Shown here piece after piece: positions 8,794-16,571 of a DNA stretch of 64,000 bases. Each line of letters begins with the position of its first letter. Position 1 is the first letter of the stretch. The position numbers and the translations under genes were made by a program. Source of the DNA: Cryptosporangium minutisporangium (GTDB taxonomy: Bacteria > Actinomycetota > Actinomycetes > Mycobacteriales > Cryptosporangiaceae); the NCBI RefSeq assembly GCF_039536245.1, contig NZ_BAAAYN010000044.1, positions 258,230-322,229 of the forward strand, read 5' to 3'. The notes beneath the pieces were generated by a model. That model had not been told where the DNA came from. It made no database searches and was given only the letters and a program-made list of their open reading frames with translations.

Positions 8794-11574
8794 TCAGTCG
8801 GAGAGACCGCTCTCGGTGACCAGGCGCGTCAGGCCGGTTCGGGACGGCACGCGGAGCTTCTTGTAGATGCTGGTCAGATGCGCCTCGACCGTCTTCGGCG
8901 AGACGAAGAGCGCGGAGCCGACCTCGGTGTTGGTCAGGCCGGCCGCCACCATGCGAGCGACCTGCAGTTCCTGCGGACTCAGCCGGTCCAGCCCGCCGGC
9001 GCGCCGGGCCCGCGGCGGCTGGTGTCCGCTCGCCGCCAACTCGGCGAGGCAACGCTGGGTCCACGGCGCGGCACCGAGTGCGGAGAACATCCGGTGCGCG
9101 GCCAGCAACGGCGCCCGTGACCGCGCCTTCTGCCTGGTGCGCCGCAACGCCTCGCCGTGGCAGAGCAGGGTTCGCGCGTGGTCGAACGGCGTCGGCAGCT
9201 GCTCGTGCACCGCGAGCGCGGCGCGGAAGGCGGCGTCCGCCTCGTCGGGGTCGTCGGCGAGCAACGCGCGGCCTCGTGCGCTCACCGCGCGCTGCCAGCG
9301 CAGGCCGGTGCGGTCCGCGCACTCCTCCAGCCACGCCAGGATCTCTCGCGCAGCAGCCGCGTTTCCGGCGCGGACGTGAGCTTCGATCGCATCCCCGGCG
9401 AACGGCGTGATGTTCGGGTTGCCCAGCCCGAACCGGACGAAGACCTCGTGGGCGTGTCCGAGGTGGACGGCCGCGTCCGCACCCGCACCGCGGCTCAGAC
9501 AATCCAGCCCGAGCGCGGCCTCGCGGTAGATCTGCATCGACCGGACATCGGTGAAGTCGGTGAACTCGAACGCCTGCGCGGCCCGCCGCGCGCACCCGGC
9601 GTGGTCACCGCGGGCGGCGTCGAAGCGGGCCTGCATGAGCAGCCCGGCGGCGACCACACCCCGCTGCCGCAGAGCCCGGCCCTTCGCCGTCGCTTCCACG
9701 CAATCGGCGTACGCGGCCGACCACTGCCCCAGCCACCAGCCCAGCTCGCTCCGCACGCCGAATGCGAACGCGTAGGCGACCGGGTTGCCGCTCCGGCGTG
9801 CCCCGTCGAGGACGGCGTGCAGCAGACGCTGCGCGTCGTCGTAGCGTTCGAGGGTGAAGCAGACCTGCGCGAGGTTGGTCAGTTCGATTCCGGTGGTCGC
9901 CGGGTCGGTTCCCTCGAACGCGGCGACGGCACGGTCCAGCTCACGGCTGGCCTCCTCGATCCGGTTGGTGAGGGCCAGGCTTTGGCAGAGGAACAGCGCA
10001 CACCGGTCGGCCTCGCCGGGCGATCCGGCGAGCTCCATGCCGCGGCGTGCGGCTGCTATCCCCCCGGCCGGGTCCGCGTGCATCACCGCGGGGAGTGCGG
10101 CTTCGTGAGCGAGCGCGGCGGCTCGGACGGCGTCGCTCGCGGCGATCGCTTCGGCGGCCGTACTCATCAGGCGGTGTGCGTGCCGGACGTTGCCCATCCA
10201 GGTGAGTGCTCTCCCGTGGAGCAGCGCGATGTCTGCCCGTAGCACCGGGTCGGTCGCGCAGGTCCGGGCCTCCTCGCACCACCGCGCCGCGTCGTCGCAG
10301 GCACCGCCGGCGAAGGCGTCCCGCGCGGCGTCGAGCAGGCGGGAGGCGGTCAGGTCGGACCGCGTCGGCGTCAGCTCCGCGGCCCGTCGCCAGGCCTGCG
10401 CCGCGGCCAGATAGGACCCGCACTGCCTGGCCTCCTGCGCGGCCCGGACGAGCTCCACCGCGACGTCCTCGTCCGGCCGTGATACGGCGCTCGCCAGATA
10501 CCAGGCCCGGGTGGCGCCGGTGGCTCCCTCACCCAGCGCACGGTAAGCCTGCCTGCGGACGCCCAGCGGCACGTTGCCCAGTGCGACGCTGCGCAGGATC
10601 GGGTGGACCAGCTCGTACCGCTCGCCGATGACCCGGACCAGGCGCGCCTCCTCGGCCGGCACCAGATCGTCCGCCGCCAATCGGCAGACCGACAGCGCGC
10701 GGTCCACCGCGTCGACGGTCGGCTCGCGAGCGGCGGCGATCAGCACCAGCGCGCGCTGCGTCGGCACCGGCAACGCGCGGATCCGCGACGTCCAGCCTTG
10801 CTCGGCGCGGCCGCCGCGGGCGGGGGAGGCGGGAAGTGGCGCCTCGCCGCGGCGCTGCGCGTCGCTGAGCCGGCAGGCGAACTCCAGCAGGATCAGCGGG
10901 TTCCCGCGGGAGAATCCGACCAGCGCGTCGAGGACGCCGGGCGCGACCTGCAGTCCGTGGCTGTCCAGTACCAGCCGGCACTCGCGCTCGGAGAGGCCGG
11001 TGACGTCGAGCACGGCGTGGCCGCGGGGCTCCTCGGTGAGTCGCCGGGTCGCGCCGATGAACGCGACGTGGTCGGACGCCACCCGCCGCGCCACGAAACG
11101 GAAGACGTTCACCGAGTCGGCATCGACCCACTGCAGGTCGTCGACGAGCGCCACCAGTGGACGGTCGTGACCGGCCAGCGACAGCACGTTGAGGGTTGCG
11201 ACGCAGACCGCGTAGGGGTTCACCGAGGAGCCGCCCCGCACCACCTCGCCGAGCGCGAGTGCGGTCTCCAGGTTCTCCCGCTGTGCCCGGGGCAGTGCGC
11301 TGAACCGCTGGCGGAGGGGCAACAGCAGTTCGCCGAGGGCGGCGAACGGGAGGGTGGTCTCGGTTTCCACGCCGCGCACGCGATACACCTGGTAGCGCGG
11401 GACGGCTCTCTGTTCGACGTAGTCGAGCAGGGTGGTTTTGCCGACGCCGGGATCGCCGCGTACCAGCAGCGCACGGCCGGCGACCGGTAGCTCGTCGAGT
11501 AGCTCGTCGAGATACCGCCGCTCAGCGTCCCTGCCGATGAGATCGAGACCCGCTCTCGGGCGAGTCGTGGTCAC
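8794..11574 (-). CDS. LAL-type LuxR family ATPase regulator
   Basis: A large ATP-binding LuxR-family regulator of about 926 residues. Walker A GDPGVGKTT lies at residues 40-48, a Walker B-like LVALVDDLQWVDADS strand near 130, then a long helical repeat region and a C-terminal LuxR HTH (LSPQELQVARMVAAGLTNTEVG). The start is uncertain: a GTG at 11574 begins just before the family-conserved LIGRD, while a GTG at 11589 and a TTG at 11646 extend it; none has a convincing ribosome binding site. It is the only candidate driver of the downstream chorismate mutase. It shares only architecture with the LAL protein at 1670-4414. Confidence 0.85.
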   Translation of the reverse strand: MTTTRPRAGLDLIGRDAERRYLDELLDELPVAGRALLVRGDPGVGKTTLLDYVEQRAVPRYQVYRVRGVETETTLPFAALGELLLPLRQRFSALPRAQRENLETALALGEVVRGGSSVNPYAVCVATLNVLSLAGHDRPLVALVDDLQWVDADSVNVFRFVARRVASDHVAFIGATRRLTEEPRGHAVLDVTGLSERECRLVLDSHGLQVAPGVLDALVGFSRGNPLILLEFACRLSDAQRRGEAPLPASPARGGRAEQGWTSRIRALPVPTQRALVLIAAAREPTVDAVDRALSVCRLAADDLVPAEEARLVRVIGERYELVHPILRSVALGNVPLGVRRQAYRALGEGATGATRAWYLASAVSRPDEDVAVELVRAAQEARQCGSYLAAAQAWRRAAELTPTRSDLTASRLLDAARDAFAGGACDDAARWCEEARTCATDPVLRADIALLHGRALTWMGNVRHAHRLMSTAAEAIAASDAVRAAALAHEAALPAVMHADPAGGIAAARRGMELAGSPGEADRCALFLCQSLALTNRIEEASRELDRAVAAFEGTDPATTGIELTNLAQVCFTLERYDDAQRLLHAVLDGARRSGNPVAYAFAFGVRSELGWWLGQWSAAYADCVEATAKGRALRQRGVVAAGLLMQARFDAARGDHAGCARRAAQAFEFTDFTDVRSMQIYREAALGLDCLSRGAGADAAVHLGHAHEVFVRFGLGNPNITPFAGDAIEAHVRAGNAAAAREILAWLEECADRTGLRWQRAVSARGRALLADDPDEADAAFRAALAVHEQLPTPFDHARTLLCHGEALRRTRQKARSRAPLLAAHRMFSALGAAPWTQRCLAELAASGHQPPRARRAGGLDRLSPQELQVARMVAAGLTNTEVGSALFVSPKTVEAHLTSIYKKLRVPSRTGLTRLVTESGLSD

Positions 11575-11827
11575 CGTAGTGATCGCCACCAACTCCAGTT
11601 GCGGTCGCTCCGGGCAATAGCCGCTCAGATGTCGGCCTATGTCCAAATTAAAGCATTACCGCTGTATCGGTACACCCTGTCCAAGCCCGGGTGCTGCTGA
11701 AACGGGCGGGGCCAAACCGGTGCGGCCGCTCGGGAGCGCAAACTCTAGGGAATTCCCCAGTATCTCGGCGTCCGGTCCCGGCGTTTTCCTGATCGCGACC
11801 ATCACAACGGCGACCAAGGGAACCGCA

Positions 11828-12121
11828 ATGAGTGTTCGACGAACGATAACGGGAGTGATCGGCGCGTCCGTTCTCGTACCGCTCGCGGTGCTGTCTTTTG
11901 CTCGACCGGCTCAGGCTGCCGAGTGCACCGTGGTGCGGGTCGCCCCGCTGTTCGGCGGCAGCATCACCGTGCACGCTCCGTGCTCGGCGGTCCGAACCCG
12001 CGTCGTGACCCGCGTCGTCAACCGCTGTGCCGTCGTTTCGCGGCAGCACGTGAGCTGGTCGACGAGTGCCGGGCGGATGACCAGCGAGTCGATCAGCCGG
12101 GTGAACTGCACACGCAGGTGA
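11828..12121 (+). CDS. Small secreted four-cysteine protein
   Basis: A 97-residue protein with a clear Sec signal peptide: basic MSVRR, a hydrophobic core IGASVLVPLAVLSF, and an AQA-A cleavage site near residue 30. The mature part is about 67 residues with four cysteines, probably two disulfides, and a basic Arg/Val-rich segment (RTRVVTRVVNRC). AAGGGA lies six bases before the ATG. No family recognised. It is single-gene and followed by a bidirectional terminator. An extracellular structural, inhibitory or antimicrobial role is possible but unproven. Confidence 0.72.
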   Translation: MSVRRTITGVIGASVLVPLAVLSFARPAQAAECTVVRVAPLFGGSITVHAPCSAVRTRVVTRVVNRCAVVSRQHVSWSTSAGRMTSESISRVNCTRR

Positions 12122-12126
12122 CGGGA

Positions 12127-12158
12127 GGCCCGGCCGGCGAACGTCCACCGGCCGGGCC
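12127..12158. terminator. Bidirectional hairpin terminator
   Basis: Perfect 11-bp stem (GGCCCGGCCGG / CCGGCCGGGCC) with a ten-base loop between the convergent secreted-protein and alkaline-phosphatase genes. Confidence 0.75.
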
Positions 12159-12174
12159 ACCGCTCGGGGAAGAG

Positions 12175-13425
12175 CTACTTCGTCAGGATCTTGGACAGCA
12201 CCTCGTGCACGTACGTGTTGGGGTGCTTGCCGGTGAACTGGCCGGCGTACGGGCCCGCCGCGGTGACCGGCACGTCCACGCCGGTGTGGCTGGGCGTCGT
12301 CCAGTCGAGGTTGAACTTCAGAGGGCTACCCGGGATCGAGAACGGCCCGTCCTCCCGGGAGATCGCGTCGCCGGACTCGTCGCCGGTCCCGGTGTCCTCG
12401 ACGGTCAACCCACCGCACTCGTGGTCGCCGGTGACGACGAGCAGCGTGTCCGGGTGTTCCGCGACGTAGGCCTTCGCCACCGCGACGGCCTTGTCCAGCT
12501 CGCCCATCGACTGCAGCATCCGCGTGCCGTTGTTGTTGTGGGAGAACTCGTCGATCGCCTCCTCCTCGATCATCAGGAAGAAGCCGTCCCGGTCCTTGGA
12601 GAGCGTCGACAACGCCTTCGACGTCATCGTGGCCAGGCTGACGACCGGGCTGTAGACGTCGCCCTTCCCCTCTTCGCGCTGCTGGAACATCTCCTGGTTG
12701 GAGAAGAGACCGAGCAGCTTGCCGTTCGGAGCCGCCTGCAGCTGCGCCGGCGTGGACACGTACCGGTAGCCGCTCTGCCGCGCCTTCGCGATCAGATCGC
12801 CCTTCGTGCTGCGGCTGCCCTCGGTCGGATCCTCCGCGGGCTTGTCCGGGTACGCGCCCGGGGTGCCTGCGGGCAGCCACCAGTCCTCGCCGCCGCCGAG
12901 GATCACGTCGGGTTTGCTGATGTCGAGGTACTGCCGGGCGATCTCGTCCTGCTGTCCCCGGTCCGGGACGTTCGAGAACCACGCCGCCGGAGAGGCGTCG
13001 GTGACCTGTGCGGTGGTGACCAGGCCGGTGGCCTTGCCTGCGCGCTTGGCCTGGAAGCCGAGTGTCGGCACCGGCTTCTTGTTGACGTCGTACCCGATCG
13101 AGCCGTTGTAGGTGCGCTGGCCGATCGTCCACGCGGTCGCACCGGCCGCCGAGTCGGTGATCGGGTTGGTCGGATCGTCGGGGCTGGTCGTCAGCTGTCC
13201 GGAGACCCGCAGGGTGTCCATGACCAGCTGTCCGCCCAAGCCCTTGAGCGCGAGGCGGGCCGCTTCCCGGTGGGCCGGGCCCATGCCGTCACCGTTGACG
13301 AAGATGACGCTGCGCGCCCGCTGCCGTTCGTTCGACGCGTCCGCGGCGATCGTGGTGGCCCCCACCGCCACGAGCACTCCTGTCGTGACCGTCGCGGCGA
13401 GCCAGCGCAGTGGTTTGGCGTCCAC
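12175..13425 (-). CDS. Secreted alkaline phosphatase
   Basis: A 416-residue alkaline phosphatase of the PhoA superfamily, hydrolysing phosphomonoesters outside the cell. An N-terminal signal sequence (WLAATVTTGVLVAVGATTIA, about residues 8-27) precedes the metal site NGDGMG (Asp46). The phosphorylated nucleophile is Ser92 in TDSAAGATAW, and further metal ligands lie in EEEAIDEFSH and TGDHECGG near the C-terminus. The GTG start at 13425 has a perfect GGGAGG five bases upstream; the open frame continues another 170 residues upstream but that part is antisense to the next gene. Phosphate-starvation control is the usual case; no Pho box was identified. Confidence 0.9.
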   Translation of the reverse strand: MDAKPLRWLAATVTTGVLVAVGATTIAADASNERQRARSVIFVNGDGMGPAHREAARLALKGLGGQLVMDTLRVSGQLTTSPDDPTNPITDSAAGATAWTIGQRTYNGSIGYDVNKKPVPTLGFQAKRAGKATGLVTTAQVTDASPAAWFSNVPDRGQQDEIARQYLDISKPDVILGGGEDWWLPAGTPGAYPDKPAEDPTEGSRSTKGDLIAKARQSGYRYVSTPAQLQAAPNGKLLGLFSNQEMFQQREEGKGDVYSPVVSLATMTSKALSTLSKDRDGFFLMIEEEAIDEFSHNNNGTRMLQSMGELDKAVAVAKAYVAEHPDTLLVVTGDHECGGLTVEDTGTGDESGDAISREDGPFSIPGSPLKFNLDWTTPSHTGVDVPVTAAGPYAGQFTGKHPNTYVHEVLSKILTK

Positions 13426-13605
13426 ACGAGCCTCCCGAGTGTCGTCGTGATCTCGTAAGGCAACACCTTTTCCGCATGGTTCGCACCGAATTCTTTCCAT
13501 TCCCCGAGTTGGTGGGTGACGCGCCACCGCGGTACGAGGACCGGCTCTCCGGGCCATGCTGGACCGGATGTGTCCGTCTTCCTCCCAGAGCCCGAGGAGC
13601 AACCG

Positions 13606-13890
13606 TTGATCATCGTCGCCGGCCAGCTGTTCGTAGACCCTGCCGACCGTGACCGATACCTGACCGCGGTGGCCGACGTCGCCCGAGTGGCTCGGCAGGC
13701 GCCCGGGTGCCACGACTTCGTCCAGGCCGCCGATCCGATCGACGTCGGGCGGATCAACGTCTACGAGCGCTGGGAGTCCGACCAGGACCTCGAGCGGTTC
13801 CGCACCTCGGGCGAGCCTGCGCCGGAGCCGCCGCCGGTGCGCGGCGCGGAGGTGCACAAGTATCGGATCAGTAGCGTCGAGGCGCCGTAA
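13606..13890 (+). CDS. Antibiotic biosynthesis monooxygenase (ABM) domain protein
   Basis: A 94-residue ferredoxin-like dimeric alpha/beta barrel protein: IIVAGQLFVDPADRDRYL, then RQAPGCHDFVQAADP and INVYERWESDQDLERF are typical of the ABM/putative quinol monooxygenase family. A TTG at 13606 is the likely start because GAGGAG lies six bases before it, although in-frame starts exist further upstream (GTG at 13570). Nine bases separate it from the RidA gene, so they are probably co-transcribed. Substrate unknown. Confidence 0.75.
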   Translation: MIIVAGQLFVDPADRDRYLTAVADVARVARQAPGCHDFVQAADPIDVGRINVYERWESDQDLERFRTSGEPAPEPPPVRGAEVHKYRISSVEAP

Positions 13891-13899
13891 CCTCCGCGG

Positions 13900-14268
13900 G
13901 TGGAGATAACGACTATCGACCCGCAGCCGCGCTCGTACGGGCAAGGAGCGCTGGTCACCGGCGCTGCACGGACCCTGTTCGTCAGCGGGCAGGTGCCGGA
14001 GGACTCGGCCGGTGTCGTTCCGGCCGAGTTCGACGAGCAGTGCCGGCTGGCCTGGGCCAACGTTCTCGCGGTGTTGGACGCCGCTGGCCTAGCGCTGTCC
14101 AACTTGGTCAAGGTGACCGTGTTCCTCTCCGACCGGCGGTATCGCGAAGCCAATGCGCGTATCCGCGATGAGGTGCTCGCCGGTCACAGTCCGGCGTTGA
14201 CCGTGATCATCACCGGCATCTACGACGAGAAGTGGCTGCTGGAGATCGAGGCGATCGCGACGAGCTAG
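13900..14268 (+). CDS. RidA/YjgF/UK114 family protein
   Basis: A 122-residue RidA-type enamine/imine deaminase. The N-terminus carries QGALVTGAARTLFVSGQVPED, and the C-terminal half NLVKVTVFLSD and SPALTVIITGI. The family hydrolyses reactive 2-aminoacrylate and related imines. The Arg that binds carboxylates in canonical RidA (usually in the motif RxxVE or PARxxV) is not present here: SPALTVII replaces PARTTV, so activity on 2-aminoacrylate is uncertain and it may be a diverged paralogue. GTG start. Confidence 0.82.
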   Translation: MEITTIDPQPRSYGQGALVTGAARTLFVSGQVPEDSAGVVPAEFDEQCRLAWANVLAVLDAAGLALSNLVKVTVFLSDRRYREANARIRDEVLAGHSPALTVIITGIYDEKWLLEIEAIATS

Positions 14269-14281
14269 TACCTCGCAAATA

Positions 14282-14590
14282 CCTCACGCGGTCGTCGCTG
14301 TCCAGACTGGGTACCTCGCCGCATCCGACCTCGACTGTCGGTTCGGGCCGAGGACGAAGGCGGCCACTCAGGCCTGGCAGCGCAACCGCGATTTGGACGA
14401 CGACGGAGTCGTCGGGCCCGACACCTTCGGCAGGGCGGACAACAACCTCTACTGGGTCGGCTCCGAGATCCGGTACAACGGCTCGAGGACCGACGCCCAC
14501 AACTTCTACCGGACGAGCTCCGGCCGCTGGTATCTCGGCGGCGGATCCACGCACTACTACTCGTACAACAGCACGTCGATGTGTAGCTGA
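14282..14590 (+). pseudogene. Remnant of a secreted peptidoglycan-binding protein
   Basis: In one frame from about 14282, residues VQTGYLAASDLDCRFGPRT and KAATQAWQRNRDLDDDGVVG followed by PDTFGR match a PG_binding_1 domain (PF01471 type), then a Tyr/Ser/Gly-rich tail with a terminal Cys ends at 14590. There is no start codon or signal peptide: the frame opens directly behind the RidA stop and only an internal TTG (14393) is available. The 5' part of a secreted cell-wall-binding protein has therefore been lost. The terminator at 14605 presumably belonged to this gene. Confidence 0.6.
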
Positions 14591-14604
14591 CGCGTCGCTT
14601 TCCG

Positions 14605-14635
14605 GCCCGGTCCCGTTCGCGGGGCCGGGCTTTTT
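14605..14635 (+). terminator. Intrinsic terminator with T-tract
   Basis: Ten-bp stem (GCCCGGTCCC / GGGGCCGGGC, one G-T pair), six-base loop and TTTTT at 14631-14635. This is a classic rho-independent terminator for the rightward genes ABM, RidA and the remnant. Confidence 0.8.
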
Positions 14636-14657
14636 CGCGTGGGCCCGGTGTTCGTGG

Positions 14658-14921
14658 CTAGTCGATCCAGCGGTACGCGGCGCCGCCCAGGATGAGGATC
14701 GACGCGAGGGCGGTGATGAGCGCGTTCTGCCACCACCGCAGACCTCTGCCCTGGTCCTGAGCGCCGGGTTGGCTCGGGGCCGTCGGTTCCGCCGGAGCTG
14801 CGGGCTCCGTCGCCTCCCAACGTCCGGTGTACATCTGTGCCCCCAACGATGCGAGGAAGGGCGCCGAAATGGCCCACTCGCTAGTTGTTGACGGACTCGA
14901 CTCCGCAGTCCGCGACACCAT
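14658..14921 (-). CDS. Small C-terminally anchored membrane protein
   Basis: An 87-residue protein with a Pro/Ala-rich middle (EPAAPAEPTAPSQPG) and one C-terminal transmembrane helix (NALITALASILILGGAAY) ending two or three residues before the stop. The ATG at 14921 has GAGG close by; an internal ATG at 14834 with GGGGG upstream would give 58 residues. It is divergent from the PadR gene across a palindromic operator at 14954-14974 and may be regulated with it. No family recognised. Confidence 0.5.
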   Translation of the reverse strand: MVSRTAESSPSTTSEWAISAPFLASLGAQMYTGRWEATEPAAPAEPTAPSQPGAQDQGRGLRWWQNALITALASILILGGAAYRWID

Positions 14922-14953
14922 GTCCTCGCCGACACAGGGGTGTGCGCGTTGCC

Positions 14954-14974
14954 ATAGTGTGTGAGACACAGTAT
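14954..14974. promoter_or_regulatory. PadR-type palindromic operator
   Basis: Symmetric 21-bp site with arms ATA-n-TGTGT and ACACA-n-TAT around a GAG centre, ending ten bases before the PadR start at 14985. PadR regulators commonly autorepress through such AT-flanked TGT/ACA dyads. Confidence 0.65.
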
Positions 14975-14984
14975 GGTGTTGGAC

Positions 14985-15344
14985 ATGACAAGCGATGCGA
15001 CGCTCTCCAGCCACCTGCAGGAGTTGCGCCGCGGCACGGTCGTCGTCGCGAGCCTCACCGTTCTGCGCACCCCGGGCTACGGCTACTCGCTGCTCGAAAC
15101 GCTGAGCGAGGCCGGGTTCGAGGTGGAGGCCAACACGCTCTACCCGCTGCTGCGGCGTCTGGAGGCCCAAGGCCTCCTGACCAGCTCCTGGAACACCGAC
15201 GAGGCGCGACCGCGCAAGTTCTACCGGACCACCGAGCAGGGCGACGCGATCGCTGTCGCCCTGCGCACCGAGTGGTCCCGCCTCGACAACGCCATCACCG
15301 ACCTCGACACCCCCACCAGCACGGCTCTAGGGAGCGAGAAATGA
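14985..15344 (+). CDS. PadR family transcriptional regulator
   Basis: A 119-residue PadR regulator with winged HTH: RRGTVVVASLTVLRTPGYGY, SLLETLSEAGFEVEANTLYP, LLRRLEAQGLLTSSW and a wing with RKFYRTTEQG. The ATG at 14985 is preferred over in-frame starts inside the operator. Its stop overlaps the next start by four bases (ATGA), so it is translationally coupled with the HAAS-domain membrane protein. PadR-HAAS pairs are a common actinobacterial and firmicute arrangement, probably sensing envelope state or a small molecule. Confidence 0.88.
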   Translation: MTSDATLSSHLQELRRGTVVVASLTVLRTPGYGYSLLETLSEAGFEVEANTLYPLLRRLEAQGLLTSSWNTDEARPRKFYRTTEQGDAIAVALRTEWSRLDNAITDLDTPTSTALGSEK

Positions 15345-16327
15345 CCGGCCTGATCGACCGTTACGTCTTCACCGCAGTGCGGCACGTTCCGGAAGCGCAA
15401 CGGGCCGACATCGACCGCGAACTTCGCGCCTCCATCGACGACGCGGTGGACGCCCGCATCGAGGCCGGCGAGGAGCGGGAGGCAGCGATCGACGCCACGC
15501 TGCGCGAGCTGGGCGACCCGCGCCGCCTGGCCGACCGCTACGCCGACCGGCCGCAGTACCTGATCGGCCCGGAGCTCTACCCGATCTGGCGCCGGGTGAT
15601 GCTGATGCTCTTCACGGTCGTGCTGCCGATCGTGGTCGTCCTCTCTACCGTCCTCCAGGTATTCGACGACCCGAGCCTCGGAAAGGTGATCGGCGCGGCG
15701 ATCGGCGCGACCCTCACGGTCGGTGCCCACCTGGCCTTCTGGACCACAGGGGTGTTCGCGATCCTGGAGCGCACCGGCGTGGGCCGCACCGACCTCGCAG
15801 TCGGTGAGTGGACGCCCGACGACCTCCCGAAGTACGAGCCCAGCTTCCTGACCGCCAGCCAGCTGGTCGCGAACGTCGTCTGGCCCGTGCTGCTCGGCGC
15901 CGCGCTGGTCCTGCAGCAGTTCACGCTCACCGACGAACCGGTGCTCGATCCGGCCAGCTGGTCGTTCTGGTGGCCCTACCTGCTGGTCGTGTTCGCCCTG
16001 GAGGTCGTCTACGCCGTCTGGGTGTATCGCCGCGGCGCCTGGACCCACGCCGTGACCGCCGTCAACGCCGTGCTCGCGCTGCTGTTCACCGTGCCAGTGG
16101 TCTGGCTGCTGGCCACCGATCGGTTCTTCAACCCCGAGTTCCTGAACGAGACCGGTTCAAGTTCGTTCAACACCGATTCGTGGCTGACCAACATCGTCAT
16201 CCTCTCCGTCGTCCTGATCGGGGTCTGGGACATCGTGGAGGTGGCGCTGCGGGCCGAACGGGCGCGGCGAGGCCTGGCCACGCAGGTCCCTGGTACCGGT
16301 GACGACCACCGCATCGGCGTCGCCTGA
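15341..16327 (+). CDS. HAAS/permease-prefix domain integral membrane protein
   Basis: A 328-residue membrane protein. The N-terminal 65 residues (IDRYVFTAVRHVPEAQRADI, with ELGDPRRLADRYADRP) form the cytosolic HAAS/permease-prefix helical domain found next to PadR regulators. Six to seven hydrophobic helices follow (about 85-305). The start is fixed by the ATGA overlap with padR and GGGAG upstream. The protein probably acts together with the PadR regulator; transport activity is not indicated by any motif. Confidence 0.82.
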   Translation: MTGLIDRYVFTAVRHVPEAQRADIDRELRASIDDAVDARIEAGEEREAAIDATLRELGDPRRLADRYADRPQYLIGPELYPIWRRVMLMLFTVVLPIVVVLSTVLQVFDDPSLGKVIGAAIGATLTVGAHLAFWTTGVFAILERTGVGRTDLAVGEWTPDDLPKYEPSFLTASQLVANVVWPVLLGAALVLQQFTLTDEPVLDPASWSFWWPYLLVVFALEVVYAVWVYRRGAWTHAVTAVNAVLALLFTVPVVWLLATDRFFNPEFLNETGSSSFNTDSWLTNIVILSVVLIGVWDIVEVALRAERARRGLATQVPGTGDDHRIGVA

Positions 16328-16338
16328 CCGAGGCGCGC

Positions 16339-16372
16339 ACCGCGCCCCGTCCCCGCTGGGACGGGGCGCGGT
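16339..16372 (+). terminator. Strong hairpin terminator
   Basis: Fifteen-bp perfect stem (including CCGCGCCCCGTCCC / GGGACGGGGCGCGG) with a four-base CGCT loop, 11 bases after the HAAS-protein stop. No T-tract. Confidence 0.7.
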
Positions 16373-16393
16373 CGTGATCTGGTAAGGAAAACT

Positions 16394-16567
16394 GTGCTTC
16401 AGGAACTGTTGGACGCATACCGGCCGCGAACGGCGTCCGAGGTGGTGGACGTCGAGCGGGCCAAGGCGCTGCAGCGGCTGACGGTTGCCGAGGCGAGTGC
16501 ACGGACGACGGAGTCGAACCTGCGGGAGTTCATCGCCAGAGCCGGCGAGCTCTTCCCGCCCCGGTAG
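16394..16567 (+). CDS. Small hypothetical protein
   Basis: A 57-residue reading frame starting with GTG, with AAGGA five bases upstream and sitting directly after a terminator. It is helical and charged: LQELLDAYRPRTASEVVDVE, then a run ending REFIARAGELFPPR. The first half resembles the N-terminal leader seen before the catalytic domain in some actinobacterial Nudix hydrolases, so it could be a truncated remnant or a stand-alone small protein. It ends four bases before the convergent next gene. Confidence 0.45.
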   Translation: MLQELLDAYRPRTASEVVDVERAKALQRLTVAEASARTTESNLREFIARAGELFPPR

Positions 16568-16571
16568 TCGG

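Noticed and set aside
13426-13944. N-terminal extension of the alkaline phosphatase frame
   Set aside because: A GTG with GGGAGG at 13425 followed by a signal peptide gives the real start; the extension is antisense to the ABM gene.
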